64,000 bases of DNA from Richelia sinica FACHB-800 (lineage in GTDB: Bacteria > Cyanobacteriota > Cyanobacteriia > Cyanobacteriales > Nostocaceae), in NCBI RefSeq assembly GCF_014698825.1, contig NZ_JACJTT010000025.1, positions 1-64,000 on the forward strand. The letters run 5' to 3'. The notes beneath the pieces are model-generated. The model ran no database searches. It was given only the letters and a program-made list of their open reading frames with translations, and had not been told where the DNA came from. Within the stretch, counting starts at the first letter, position 1. The number at the start of each line of letters is the position of its first letter. The position numbers and the translations under genes are program-made. This document shows, piece by piece, positions 55,247 through 64,000 of this stretch.

Positions 55247-55904
55247 CTAAGCTTTTTTCGTAGGTGCATTGGCAATTCTTGCATCTACAATTGCTTGGGA
55301 AACATTAGGAATAAACCAGTTAATTTCACCGGGTTGGAGGATTTGTGTTCCCGCTTGGTTAAATTCAATTGCACCTGTATCTTGGTTAGTTTTCAACACT
55401 AACTGAGTACCGTTAGGTACTTTGATTACCACACCACCAGTTAATTCTTGCTTGTCTCCATTCACACCTAAAGCTATGGCTGAAACATCGGCAGGTATAT
55501 AGATTCCTTTACAGTTCCATTTGTTTTTTGTAGTTTGACCATCACCTAAAAAATATAATGCCGTTGGGTTGATGTTATTACCTTCTTGGGAATTGCCGGC
55601 TGGGCCATATATAGCCAAAGTCTTACCTGTTTGATTACTGCATTGCCCCCAATCAACTCCTGACTCAAACGCAAATTTTTGTAATTCTAACTCGCTGATT
55701 CTTTGGTCAATCTCCTCTGGTGTATAACCTTCCAAAGGAGTTTGCTGTGCTTTGGCATTTTGTAGAAAACTCAAGTCTTTTGTTACGGCAATGTAATCAG
55801 GATTTTTTTCATATCTTGGTGGATCTGCAAAAGCTGGTACAGAGAAGATAAGAGTTGCACAAAAGATTGCAACCAACCATCAAACAATTTTTGAAGATGC
55901 TCAT
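55247..55904 (-). CDS. Secreted hypothetical protein with an apparent frameshift in its signal peptide
   Basis: The long open frame (55247-55876) begins only at a TTG and encodes 209 residues. A better start, ATG 55904 with AGGA upstream, opens MSIFKNCLMV but is out of frame by one base. Removing one of two tandem GGTT units (55871-55878, minus strand) joins the frames into MSIFKNCLM-VAIFCATLIF-SVPAFA, a textbook signal peptide with an Ala-x-Ala cleavage site. The mature part has two Cys that could pair and Gly/Asn-rich strands but no known domain. It is either a recent frameshift, a slippage-controlled gene, or expressed from the TTG. Confidence 0.6.
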
Positions 55905-56713
55905 ATTGAATATTCCTAAGTTTAGCCTATGTTGAAATTGCAACTGCCATAAGAAATCAACAATTTTTCAGCAGTTTTGAAAGAAACTTTCCGCTCAAAA
56001 TAAAACTGTTAAACAGCAGTATTTGAGTGACCTAAAAAACATCCGTAATTTCAAATTACCATCATCATTTGCTGTTGACAATCATAATCTAAATATATTT
56101 TTTATACATAGTATGTTTACTATATTTAAATTTGCTTGAGGCTGAAAACTATTTAAAATCAAGGCTAAAAATAATGTTTGATGATATGTACAGTATAAAT
56201 CTTCTGTCTTGTATGTATATTTTATTACTAAAATTTCAAATAACATAAAATTTTTTTTATATAGATAAATAGCACTAACTCCGATATATTTTGTGGTATT
56301 TTCAAAGCTCATAAATCATCAAAATATTTTAGATTTCGTACTTGATTGTCAGAAATACATAGGGTAATATCTAATTCGTAAATAAAAATACCAATCTAAA
56401 TTAGCAACAGGTTGTTATAGTGATCAGAGCTATATAGAGATAGCTTTGACAGTTTTCTGCCATATAAAAGTTGTCTCCCAACTTACAAATAAGTCTGATT
56501 CATCTAACATATTTTGCACGACTTTAGGGAGTATGACTACAGTTTGGCCTGCCTTATTGATCACAAATCAAGAATAGTTCTGATGGTCATTGTCCATAAT
56601 TCAGCCCAAGAAATGTGCGTTACATTTTGCCTTAATTATTTATGAAGACTTCTATCAATAATTCTCCTTAACCTATCTTCATTGGTCTCATTTACCCTTA
56701 TCAATATCCGAAA
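55905..56713. other. Long AT-rich intergenic region
   Basis: 809 bp, among the most AT-rich in the window. An open frame of 76 codons at 56082-56312 is a by-product of this composition and is not supported. The final 150 bp presumably hold the promoter of the permease gene. No repeats of note. Confidence 0.45.
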
Positions 56714-58168
56714 ATGAGTAAAGAAATATCGTCATATCAAAGTATTCATGGACTAAGACAAAATTGTCTATCTTTTTCAGAAGTCTTGGCTCAGTCTTTT
56801 GCAGTAATTGCACCCACAACCATACCAGCATCTAACATTGGTTTGATTGTGGCCCTTTCAGGAAATGGCACTTGGTTAAGTTTTTTGATTGGTTTGGTGG
56901 GGCTATTGTTAGTCAGCGTTAATATCAACCAATTTGCTAGCCGTTCCGCGTCTCCAGGTTCCCTCTATGCCTACATTACTAAAGGCTTAGGGCCAACGGC
57001 CGGTGTAATTTGTGGTTGGAGTTTGGTACTGGCTTATTTATTTACTGGGATGTCTGTTCTTTGTGGTTTTGCTAACTTTAGTAGCATATTTATTGCCCAT
57101 TTAGGAATTCATCCCTCTAGTATCACTCTGTTAGCCATTGGTGCAGGTATTTCTTGGTATGCAGCTTACAAAGATATTCAACTTTCAGCCATAGCTATGC
57201 TGTGGATAGAGGGTGCTTCTTTAGTTTTGATTGCTATCTTGTGTTTCATCATCTGGGCACATAAAGGTTTTGCCCTGGATATGTCGCAGTTAACTCTTTC
57301 TGGTGTCAGTCCAGGTAACGTAGCGACGGGTTTGGTATTAGTGATGTTTGGTTTTTCAGGTTTTGAAAGTGCAACTAGCTTAGGTGATGAAGCGAAAAAA
57401 CCATTACGTACCATTCCCAAAGCAGTTATGGGTAGTGTGATGTTAGCTGGTTTGTTTTTTGTTTCTACTACTTATATAGAAGTTCTTGGTTTTAGCGGCA
57501 CTGGAGTATCGATTGCTCATACGGAAGAACCTCTAGGTTTTCTTTCTCAACAAGCTGGGGTAGGCTTCTTGGGAGAATTAGTAGGTCTGGGGGCGCTGTT
57601 TAGCTTTTTTGCCTGCATTCTTGGCAGTATTAATCCTGCGGCTAGGGTGGCTTTTTTAATGGCTCGTCATGGCTTGTTTCATGCTTCCTTAGGGAATGCC
57701 CACGCAGCTAATAGAACACCTCATGTCGCGGTGACAATTTGTTCTTTATTCACATTTTTAGTCCCGGCTTTGATGTCATTTTTCCACATTCAACTATTCG
57801 AGTGTATGGGCTATTTAGGGGCGATTTGTAGCTATGGGTTTTTGACTGTTTATATCATGATTTCCGTGGCTGCTCCTGTGTATCTATACAAAATTAGAAA
57901 ACTCCGTCCCATCGATGTGGTTTTTGCAGTTCTTGCCCTGGTATTCATGATGATTCCTGTGGTGGGTAGCGTGGGTCTTCCTGGTAGTAATTTATTTCCA
58001 GTCCCAGAAGCTCCTTACAATACCTTTCCTTACATATTTTTAATGTATTTGGCTGTGAGTTGTGGTTGGTTTTTCCTGAAAAAGCAACATTCTCCTCATT
58101 TGGCAGCAGCAATGCAGCAACGAGTTGAAGAAATTCACTCTCGCTTTGCAGAAAGAAATAATTTTTAA
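56714..58168 (+). CDS. APC-family amino acid permease
   Basis: A 484-residue inner-membrane protein with about 12 predicted transmembrane helices. The first helix region carries SFAVIAPTTIPASNIGLIVALSG, and a Gly-rich unwound segment corresponds to the substrate site of LeuT-fold transporters. GFSGFESATSLGDEAKKPLRTIPKA in the sixth-helix region is a strong APC signature. Substrate could be an amino acid or polyamine. The C terminus is cytoplasmic and charged (QQRVEEIHSRFAERNNF). Monocistronic. Confidence 0.9.
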   Translation: MSKEISSYQSIHGLRQNCLSFSEVLAQSFAVIAPTTIPASNIGLIVALSGNGTWLSFLIGLVGLLLVSVNINQFASRSASPGSLYAYITKGLGPTAGVICGWSLVLAYLFTGMSVLCGFANFSSIFIAHLGIHPSSITLLAIGAGISWYAAYKDIQLSAIAMLWIEGASLVLIAILCFIIWAHKGFALDMSQLTLSGVSPGNVATGLVLVMFGFSGFESATSLGDEAKKPLRTIPKAVMGSVMLAGLFFVSTTYIEVLGFSGTGVSIAHTEEPLGFLSQQAGVGFLGELVGLGALFSFFACILGSINPAARVAFLMARHGLFHASLGNAHAANRTPHVAVTICSLFTFLVPALMSFFHIQLFECMGYLGAICSYGFLTVYIMISVAAPVYLYKIRKLRPIDVVFAVLALVFMMIPVVGSVGLPGSNLFPVPEAPYNTFPYIFLMYLAVSCGWFFLKKQHSPHLAAAMQQRVEEIHSRFAERNNF

Positions 58169-58251
58169 AGATTGGTAATTAGTGATGATATTTCATCACA
58201 TAAAGTATCAATTTCTGACCAAAAATCTCAAATCTCACATTGAAACGTCTT

Positions 58252-58884
58252 ATGAGTAGCTTGGTAACGGCAATTAGCACAGGGGCTGCTGCTTTCAGTG
58301 CTACTAACCTTGATGATTTAGTGATTTTAACTTTGTTTTTTTCTCAAGTTGATGTGAAGTTTAGGCGTTGGCATATTATCATTGGTCAATATTTGGGTTT
58401 CACTGCGTTAGTGATGGCCAGTTTGCCTGGCTTTTTTGGTGGTTTAATTTTGCCTCGTCCCTGGATTGGTTTATTTGGGTTAGTACCTATATTTATTGGG
58501 ATGAAAAGCTTATTGTATCCAGATACGGATGAGTCAGAGGAGGAGACAGAAACAGAAGACTCTCAGCAATCACTGTTAGCAAAGTTTTTCAATTTGCAAA
58601 CTTATAGTGTGGCGGCTGTGACCTTTGCCAATGGTACAGATAATATTAGTATCTATGTGCCGATATTTGCTAGTAGTAATTGGCAAAATCTGTTGGTAAT
58701 TGTGAGTGTTTTCTTTCTGCTGGTGGGAGTTTTGTGTTATGTGGCACATAGGTTAACTCACAATCAAGCGATCGCTCATCTGTTCACCCAATACGGCCAT
58801 CGTTTCATGCCCTATGTGCTGATTGGTCTAGGTACTTTTATCTTTCTGGATAGTAATAGTTTGAGTCTGATTCATTTAAGGTGA
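58252..58884 (+). CDS. CadD-like cadmium-resistance family transporter
   Basis: 210 residues from ATG 58252 (an in-frame TTG at 58240 would add four). About five membrane helices. FSATNLDDLVILTLFFSQ at the N terminus matches the start of the cadmium-resistance transporter family, and FANGTDNISIYVPIFA is the internal repeat of that motif. A cytoplasmic acidic loop (DTDESEEETETEDSQQ, about 90-105) separates the two halves. Members have been linked to Cd or other cation export; the substrate here is unproven. Confidence 0.82.
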   Translation: MSSLVTAISTGAAAFSATNLDDLVILTLFFSQVDVKFRRWHIIIGQYLGFTALVMASLPGFFGGLILPRPWIGLFGLVPIFIGMKSLLYPDTDESEEETETEDSQQSLLAKFFNLQTYSVAAVTFANGTDNISIYVPIFASSNWQNLLVIVSVFFLLVGVLCYVAHRLTHNQAIAHLFTQYGHRFMPYVLIGLGTFIFLDSNSLSLIHLR

Positions 58885-58980
58885 AAGGTGAGGGATGAAA
58901 AAAACTGAAGAGTAAATAACTTACAAATCATTTGCCTTCCCTTGTTCTTATTTCCTTGATCAATCACTAAAGAGGAATAG

Positions 58981-59060
58981 GACTTACGCAATAAATTTCC
59001 TAAACCCTCTGAATAATGCTTCGAGAACGTGGTTTTTTACCCTTTACTTTTGCGTAAGTC
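58981..59060. mobile_element. Candidate MITE with GACTTACGCAA terminal inverted repeats
   Basis: GACTTACGCAA at 58981-58991 and its exact complement TTGCGTAAGTC at 59050-59060 bound an 80-bp non-coding segment. Motifs of this type are frequent ends of small non-autonomous elements in cyanobacterial genomes, by my recollection. It ends 12 bp before the TauE-family start codon, leaving only the ribosome site AGGAG between. Confidence 0.55.
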
Positions 59061-59072
59061 AGGAGAAAAACG

Positions 59073-59909
59073 GTGACTATACTGGTATTTTCTTTATTAG
59101 TATGGCTGGGGTCTTTTAGCGCAGGTTTGGTAGGGGCCTTAACTGGGTTAGGTGGTGGAGTAGTAATAGTGCCGTTATTAACTTCCATTTTTGGTGTTGA
59201 TATCCGCTATGCGGTTGGTGCTTCCCTCGTCTCAGTCATTGCTACATCCCTGGGTTCAGCCTCTACTTACATTAAAAAAGGCTTTGCTAATTTACGGTTA
59301 GGTATGTTTTTAGAGGTTGCTACCACAATTGGTGCGATCGCTGGTGCTTTAATGGCAGCCCTTGTATCAGTCAAGTTTTTGACTCTGATTCTTGCGATCG
59401 TACTGATTTATTCAGCCTATCTCTCACAACGTCCTCGACCAGAACACCAAGAAATTGCTTCCCCAGATCCCATTGCTGAATACCTACATCTAAATGGTAC
59501 TTACCCTACTCCCGATGGTGTCATGCCTTATTACGTTAATTCTGTACCGACGGGATTTAGCATTATGTTTATAGCTGGAGTCCTTTCTGGTTTATTAGGT
59601 ATAGGTTCGGGTGCATTCAAGGTGTTAGCGATGGATCAGGCCATGGGTTTACCCTTTAAAGTGTCCACCACCACCAGCAATTTTATGATTGGTGTTACCG
59701 CAGCAGCTTCCGCAGGTGTTTATTTAAGCCGAGGATATATAGATCCGGGTTTATCCATGCCAGTCATGTTAGGAGTGTTACCAGGCGCTTTTTTAGGAGC
59801 CAGAATTTTAATTGGTGCTAAAACCCAAATTTTAAGAGTTATTTTCAGTCTTGTGCTGGTAGTTATGGCGTTAAAAATGGTTTACAACAGTCTAATAGGG
59901 GGGCTGTAG
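59073..59909 (+). CDS. TauE/SafE-family (DUF81) permease
   Basis: 278 residues from GTG 59073 with AGGAG at 59061-59065. About eight membrane helices arranged as two repeats: GALTGLGGGVVIVPLL in the first and GVLSGLLGIGSGAFKVLAM in the second. These Gly-rich motifs mark TauE/SafE proteins, which export sulfite, sulfoacetate or related anions. An inserted loop of about 40 residues (RPRPEHQEIASPDPIAEY) lies between the halves. The next gene starts two bases later and encodes its usual DUF1634 partner. Confidence 0.9.
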   Translation: MTILVFSLLVWLGSFSAGLVGALTGLGGGVVIVPLLTSIFGVDIRYAVGASLVSVIATSLGSASTYIKKGFANLRLGMFLEVATTIGAIAGALMAALVSVKFLTLILAIVLIYSAYLSQRPRPEHQEIASPDPIAEYLHLNGTYPTPDGVMPYYVNSVPTGFSIMFIAGVLSGLLGIGSGAFKVLAMDQAMGLPFKVSTTTSNFMIGVTAAASAGVYLSRGYIDPGLSMPVMLGVLPGAFLGARILIGAKTQILRVIFSLVLVVMALKMVYNSLIGGL

Positions 59910-59911
59910 TT

Positions 59912-60466
59912 ATGTATAAATTAAATTCTGGGTTTCGATGGAGTTCATCTACACATGGGGAAGTAGAAGTAGCAACTCTAACTTTTGGAACAAATGAAAT
60001 AGATGCTGATATTCAACAATTAGAAGAACATCGCCTCAAACATGCAGCACAAATAAATCATCCTGGTGAAATTCATCATCAAAAAATCACAAAATCCATC
60101 GGTGAAATCCAATTAGAATATTTACTTAGTCACCTGTTAAAGTATGGTGTTTTAATTGCTAGTTCTGTAGTATTATTTGGCGGCATATTATACTTAATTC
60201 ATCATGGTTCTGAACCTGCTGAATATCAAGTATTTATTGGTACTTCTTCTGCATTTCGTTCACCAACTGGTGTAGTAAATTCTGTTTTATCTGGTAGTCG
60301 TAGAGGTATTATTCAATTAGGGCTGTTAATTCTCATAGCTATCCCTATTTTGCGTGTAATTATTTCTTGTTTAACTTTTCTGCTACAGCGACAATTTATA
60401 TACGTAATTATTACTTTATTAGTCCTTGCTAGTCTGACTTACAGCCTAGTAGGAGCTTATTACTAA
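59912..60466 (+). CDS. DUF1634 membrane protein, TauE/SafE partner
   Basis: 184 residues. The first 70 are hydrophilic with many His and Glu. Three membrane helices follow: YGVLIASSVVLFGGILYLI, IIQLGLLILIAIPILRVIIS and FIYVIITLLVLASLTYSLVG. The middle segment SSAFRSPTGVVNSVLSGSRRGI is typical of DUF1634. Such proteins are nearly always encoded beside TauE/SafE permeases and may be a subunit; the role is unproven. The start codon lies two bases after the upstream stop, indicating translational coupling. Confidence 0.87.
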   Translation: MYKLNSGFRWSSSTHGEVEVATLTFGTNEIDADIQQLEEHRLKHAAQINHPGEIHHQKITKSIGEIQLEYLLSHLLKYGVLIASSVVLFGGILYLIHHGSEPAEYQVFIGTSSAFRSPTGVVNSVLSGSRRGIIQLGLLILIAIPILRVIISCLTFLLQRQFIYVIITLLVLASLTYSLVGAYY

Positions 60467-60638
60467 TAGTGATAAAAATTTTTAGATATTTCAATATGGG
60501 TAATGTGGGTAATGTAGTTGCATCAGACATTACCCATGATTTTAGATATGGTAATCTAGCTCTAAAATTCACTAGATACTAGACATCTTCTCACTTTCTG
60601 CTCTAAAATACTAAAATCCGATTGAAATAGTGGTGTTT

Positions 60639-61085
60639 ATGGGCAGACTGCAAGCAGAAAACCAACAAATCGTCATTAAAGAAGAAAAAGCAAACACAAA
60701 TCCACAGCAGTCCAGTCTCAATTTATGGAAAAAGCTCAGAGGTGGATTTCTGCTGGTACTAGGATATTTACTTTCCCCTTTATGCTGGTGGAATGACCTA
60801 TTATTTAATTTACCAATAGCCTACTTTTTTGGGTATTTATGTAGTTTATTTTCACCTAAATTGTTAATACCTTGTACAATTATTGGCTATTGGTTATCAA
60901 ATGTGATAGGTATCCTATTTATGCAGTTTGGTTCAGTAGATATTTTGCAAAAAGACGGTCAAGAACGCAATTTGAAAAAAGATTTATTGAATGGCTTTGT
61001 TTCTTCAACCGTATATACTCTAGTGATTATGCTATTAATCCAGTTGAAGATTATCGATACTCCAATTTTATTTGCTAATGGTTAA
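60639..61085 (+). CDS. Small membrane protein of unknown function
   Basis: 148 residues from ATG 60639 (an in-frame GTG at 60630 is possible). The N-terminal 35 residues are hydrophilic. Three hydrophobic segments follow, about 40-70 (GFLLVLGYLLSPLCWWNDLL), 75-100 and 120-140. A charged loop, QKDGQERNLKKDL, precedes the last helix. I do not recognise the family. Its stop codon (61083-61085) falls inside the left end of a MITE-like inverted repeat, so the last residues or the stop may have been shaped by that insertion. Confidence 0.65.
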   Translation: MGRLQAENQQIVIKEEKANTNPQQSSLNLWKKLRGGFLLVLGYLLSPLCWWNDLLFNLPIAYFFGYLCSLFSPKLLIPCTIIGYWLSNVIGILFMQFGSVDILQKDGQERNLKKDLLNGFVSSTVYTLVIMLLIQLKIIDTPILFANG

Positions 61086-61273
61086 CCCTCTTCCATTAAA
61101 CTGGGAATCACAAAAATAATTTCCTAATTTTGAAATTTAGATGTGATCAGGGTTTGAAGATTTTATTAATAACAAAAAATGGCGAACATTTTGAAACATT
61201 AATAAATAGCCAAAACCCTTGTTGAATAAAGGTTTCACATTTTGCGTTACCTAGAGTCATGGAAGAGGGTTAA
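61082..61273. mobile_element. Candidate MITE with 15-bp terminal inverted repeats
   Basis: TTAACCCTCTTCCAT at 61082-61096 and its exact complement at 61259-61273 bound 192 bp that contain no gene. The outer TTAA could be part of the repeat or a target-site duplication. The arms are 162 nt apart, too far for an ordinary terminator, though they separate two convergent genes. Confidence 0.55.
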
Positions 61274-61313
61274 TCATCAATTATAGGTAAATACTCTTGC
61301 CATCAGGTGATGA

Positions 61314-62123
61314 TTAATTCTCACTAGCGGTAACTAGCTGCTGAATATCCCACAGCTTTAAACCGTCTTGACCCATAATTAATGGCAATTTACCATTCCA
61401 TTTTTCAATAGCTTGTCTTTGCAATAATTCCGGCGTTAAAATATCCTTTAACAAACTTTGTACTTGGGCTTCTCCTTTAGCTAAATTAACTTTTGCTTCT
61501 GCTTCTTTAATTGCTTTGATGGCAATAAACTCAGCCCGCTTTGCTTCCTGTGCAGCAATTTGTTTTGACTCCACTGCTTCTCTAAACTGTTCAGAGAAGC
61601 GGATATTTACTAAGGATATATCATCAACGACAATATGATAATTGCCTAATCTATTAGTTAGTAATTCGTCTAATTGTGATTTAATATTGCCCCGTCGAGT
61701 AATTAACTCTTCCGCCGTATATTCAGCAATCACGGCTTTCAATACTTCTTCTACGGCTGGATTGATAATAGAATTAATAATATTCACATCATCACCAATT
61801 TGTTGATAAATGATGTTTACCTTATCTGGAGTCAGATGCCAGTTAACAGCAATGTCGGTAAAAATATTCTGTAAATCTTGAGAAGCTGCCTCTGTAGATA
61901 TTTCTTGTTTATGAATTCTCATACTGAATTTTTTAACTGTATTGACTACAGGAATAATTATGTGAATTCCTTCCGCTAAAATTTCGCTTTGAACTTGACC
62001 AAATTTCATTAACACACCCCGTTCACCAGCATTAACAATGACAAAGGGTGTGAGCAAAATGGTGAGCAAACACAATAAAGCTGTGAGTTTACCAGCATTG
62101 TTCAGAGTGCTATATTTTTTCAT
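61314..62123 (-). CDS. SPFH/Band 7 (prohibitin/stomatin-like) protein
   Basis: 269 residues from ATG 62123 (a TTG at 62129 would add two). An N-terminal membrane helix (LTALLCLLTILLTPFVIV) is followed by the Band 7 domain (about 30-210) with NAGERGVLMKFGQVQ, GIHIIIPVVNTVKKFSMRI and the DLQNIFTDIAVNWHL segment. A Lys/Ala/Glu-rich coiled coil (EAKRAEFIAIKAIKEAEAKVNLAKGEA) follows. Prohibitins form rings at membranes, and cyanobacterial members are of uncertain role, with proposed links to protein quality control and lipid domains. Confidence 0.9.
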   Translation of the reverse strand: MKKYSTLNNAGKLTALLCLLTILLTPFVIVNAGERGVLMKFGQVQSEILAEGIHIIIPVVNTVKKFSMRIHKQEISTEAASQDLQNIFTDIAVNWHLTPDKVNIIYQQIGDDVNIINSIINPAVEEVLKAVIAEYTAEELITRRGNIKSQLDELLTNRLGNYHIVVDDISLVNIRFSEQFREAVESKQIAAQEAKRAEFIAIKAIKEAEAKVNLAKGEAQVQSLLKDILTPELLQRQAIEKWNGKLPLIMGQDGLKLWDIQQLVTASEN

Positions 62124-62325
62124 CAGCAAGCCCTAAGTAGCCCTGGTATTATATTTGCATTAATTTACCAGTGTGACATACTTGTGGTGCGATCGCACCT
62201 ATCGAGTCTCTATTCACAGCTGATACTGAGAGACCTATTTTCTCTTCTCTGGGACTTTTACCATAAACAAGAATGTAGAGGCCTTGTAGCGGAAAGTCTC
62301 ACCCCCATTTAATTACCAACAGAGT

Positions 62326-62892
62326 CTAATAGCAATACCTACCATTTCCGTCAGGTTTCTCATTTTCCTGAGCTAATCGTAGTGTCCCTAAAATAGTGGA
62401 AACTATGACGCACCGCTTAGTTGTACCACCAGCTTTACTAGATAAAGTTAAACGACCTAAAGGTGGTTTTTTGACAGTTCCCAGATAATCAAATTGAATC
62501 TGTCTTACACCATCTGACAGTTGTAAAGTAGTCTCCCCATCAAGACGAAGACTAGTATCCAAGCTGTACCATACAGCATCAACTGGTCGCACAGTAGCTG
62601 GATGAACTGCCCATTGCACAATCCCATTTTGTTCACGAAAACTAACTTGCCAAGTCACTTTCTGCCTTTTAGCTTGACTTCTAGCTTGGTTTATTGCCTC
62701 ATAAACCTGACTTTGGGCAGAATTTAAACTCTGTCGAGAGATAAAACCCATCCAAGTTGGTGCCATCAATGCTGATAAAATCCCAATTACCATCACAGCT
62801 ATTAATGTTTCCAGCATGGTAAAACCACTACTGGAATCATAGTTTCTGCTTTGAAAATTGTTTAGAGATAAGAAAGTGATTAACAATTTCAT
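62326..62892 (-). CDS. GspH/FimT-like pseudopilin
   Basis: 188 residues. The type IV prepilin leader ends at SSSG, cleavage is expected before FTMLETLIAVMV, and Glu at position +5 of the mature protein is conserved. The hydrophobic helix ETLIAVMVIGILSALMAPTW follows, then a soluble domain with strands. The leader is long (22 residues). It lies 19 bp downstream of an HpsE-like glycosyltransferase gene. In Nostoc the hps locus encodes pseudopilins and glycosyltransferases for hormogonium polysaccharide secretion, which this pair resembles. Confidence 0.85.
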   Translation of the reverse strand: MKLLITFLSLNNFQSRNYDSSSGFTMLETLIAVMVIGILSALMAPTWMGFISRQSLNSAQSQVYEAINQARSQAKRQKVTWQVSFREQNGIVQWAVHPATVRPVDAVWYSLDTSLRLDGETTLQLSDGVRQIQFDYLGTVKKPPLGRLTLSSKAGGTTKRCVIVSTILGTLRLAQENEKPDGNGRYCY

Positions 62893-62911
62893 TACTCTTA
62901 AGTTTTTTGAA

Positions 62912-63940
62912 TTATGACTTTTGTTTTTGAATATCTGCTTGCTTCCACCAATAAAAAGGACTTACCAGTGTGCTGATGATTAACTGTCTTTCACAATCAG
63001 CCACTAAGTCTGTTTTTGCTTGAATACCATACTTTACAATATGCTTAAATAATTTACGTAAATCATTTAACATATAAGCGACTATCGTCAACCACTTGTA
63101 TTCTTTCTTAACTTGAACCATCCTGGTGACATAACGACTTAAGCCAATTCCCCAGAAAAATGGGATTAAATATTCCTTTTGTAAGCGTAAGCGGGGAATT
63201 TTATGAGTAATTTCCATCTCTGGGTTATACCAAATTTCCCAACCTGATTTTTGGATATAAGCTAAAACTTCCAAATCTTCACTAGTCACCATATTGCCGT
63301 TGACTCTACCACTCAAAATAGTTGCTTGTGGTACACTTTCTAACCAAGCTTGACGACGAACCACTAACCCCGCAGAAGGTGGCAATATTCTTTTTTTAGC
63401 TTCATACACAAGTGGCTGATTTCCTCTTTCAGTAATAGCTAAAAAAGGTGCGATTCTGTGAAAATTTTCTGGTGGTTCTACTTCCCAATCTGGATGAATT
63501 TGACTACCAAATGCTCCTACCAGCGGATATTTTTGAGCGAAATTATAAGCAGCTTCTACCCAATTGGCAGTTGGATAATTATCATCATCTAAAAAACCAA
63601 CAAACTTACCTTTAGCCTCTCTTATTGCCCTTTTTCGAGCATAAGCTGCTCCTTGCTGAGGTTCAAATATATACTTTAATTTATATGGGCATGACCAATT
63701 CAGTTGATATTTTTCAACAACCTTTGCTGTTAAATCACTACTATTATTATCAATGACAATAATTTCCCATTCTATATGTTCTGTGTTAACTTGATTTTTT
63801 AACTTATTTAATAATTCTGGCAAACGGTTTGCACCATTGTATGTGGGAATAGCTATAGTTAAGTCTAATTCTAATTCAGTCTTCTGAAATTCGTCCAGAT
63901 AGATCGATGATGGAAAATCACATACCTGAATATTATTCAT
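62912..63940 (-). CDS. hpsE: Family 2 glycosyltransferase, HpsE-like
   Basis: 342 residues from ATG 63940, with AGGGTG upstream (a GTG at 63949 is also in frame). The GT-A core: LTIAIPTYNGANRL, IIVIDNNSSDLT, GAAYARKRAIREAKGKFVGFLDDDN with the metal-binding DDD, and LPPSAGLVVRRQAW further on. The likely base is in NMVTSEDLEV. The C-terminal part is basic with weak hydrophobic stretches, which may allow membrane association. The adjacent pseudopilin gene supports an hps-type role in surface polysaccharide of motile filaments. The name is given with moderate confidence. Confidence 0.75.
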   Translation of the reverse strand: MNNIQVCDFPSSIYLDEFQKTELELDLTIAIPTYNGANRLPELLNKLKNQVNTEHIEWEIIVIDNNSSDLTAKVVEKYQLNWSCPYKLKYIFEPQQGAAYARKRAIREAKGKFVGFLDDDNYPTANWVEAAYNFAQKYPLVGAFGSQIHPDWEVEPPENFHRIAPFLAITERGNQPLVYEAKKRILPPSAGLVVRRQAWLESVPQATILSGRVNGNMVTSEDLEVLAYIQKSGWEIWYNPEMEITHKIPRLRLQKEYLIPFFWGIGLSRYVTRMVQVKKEYKWLTIVAYMLNDLRKLFKHIVKYGIQAKTDLVADCERQLIISTLVSPFYWWKQADIQKQKS

Positions 63941-64000
63941 TTGACGCACCCTATCAAATTAATTATTTGAGATCACCTGACAATATCTATATCTATCTAT

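Noticed and set aside
56082-56312. 76-codon open frame on the minus strand in the AT-rich gap
   Set aside because: Its residues simply reflect AT-rich DNA (many Ile, Leu, Tyr, Lys) and there is no ribosome site.

Overview
The window looks like chromosomal DNA from a filamentous, probably heterocyst-forming cyanobacterium (Nostocales). The evidence is the frequent HIP1 octamer GCGATCGC (for example at 543-550), an AT-rich base composition with short tandem heptamer repeats between genes, and cyanobacterial marker genes: pipX-pipY-sepF-proC, tig-clpP-clpX, a CrtD-type carotenoid desaturase, DevBCA exporter genes and an HpsE-like glycosyltransferase. No phage, insertion-sequence transposase, CRISPR array, rRNA or tRNA was found by reading.

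Layout. 0.3-2 kb: a HAD phosphatase and a glucosamine-6-phosphate deaminase-like protein. 2-6.2 kb (minus): a solitary ndhI paralogue behind a devB-devC-devA exporter set. 6.2-8.3 kb: one small gene and a long AT-rich gap. 8.3-23.8 kb (plus): the most unusual region, a PUFA-synthase/heterocyst-glycolipid-type lipid polyketide cluster. It encodes a PfaA/HglE-like KS-AT-ACP-ACP-KR-DH megasynthase, a PfaB-like protein with a dead KS and an AT domain, a PfaD-like enoyl reductase, a PapA/condensation-type acyltransferase, a free acyl carrier protein, and a protein of unknown function carrying a TubC-type docking domain at its N terminus. No thioesterase, phosphopantetheinyl transferase, reductive release domain or PfaC is nearby, so the acyltransferase is the best candidate for chain release.

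24.7-30.6 kb: pipX-pipY, sepF, proC and a Ski2-like helicase. 30.7-36.6 kb (minus): a class II ribonucleotide reductase interrupted by a homing-endonuclease intein. Upstream of it lies a two-gene cassette, tentatively toxin plus immunity. The cassette sits between two direct copies of about 325 bp made of the terminator, upstream region and first codons of nrdJ, which suggests it was captured there and could be lost by recombination. 36.2-39.7 kb: a divergent SmtB-type repressor and Zn/Cd/Pb P1B-ATPase with a shared operator, a 53-residue Cys4 protein too short for most gene finders, and a SemiSWEET.

40-54.1 kb is mostly housekeeping: S1 protein, dienelactone hydrolase, GntR regulator, alpha/beta hydrolase, clpX, clpP, tig, asd, dapA, RNase J and crtD. 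54.4-64 kb holds two conserved hypotheticals (one a secreted protein whose signal peptide appears broken by a 4-bp duplication), an APC permease, a CadD-like transporter, a TauE-DUF1634 pair, a small membrane protein, an SPFH protein, a pseudopilin and the HpsE-like glycosyltransferase. Two MITE-like elements lie in this last part.

Functional links. The lipid cluster and the DevBCA exporter point the same way they do in heterocyst glycolipid biology: make a long-chain lipid, then export it. This copy lacks the usual reductase and glycosyltransferase partners and has the acyltransferase and TubC-domain protein instead, so the product is probably not a standard heterocyst glycolipid. All function calls rest on motif reading by eye, with no database search.
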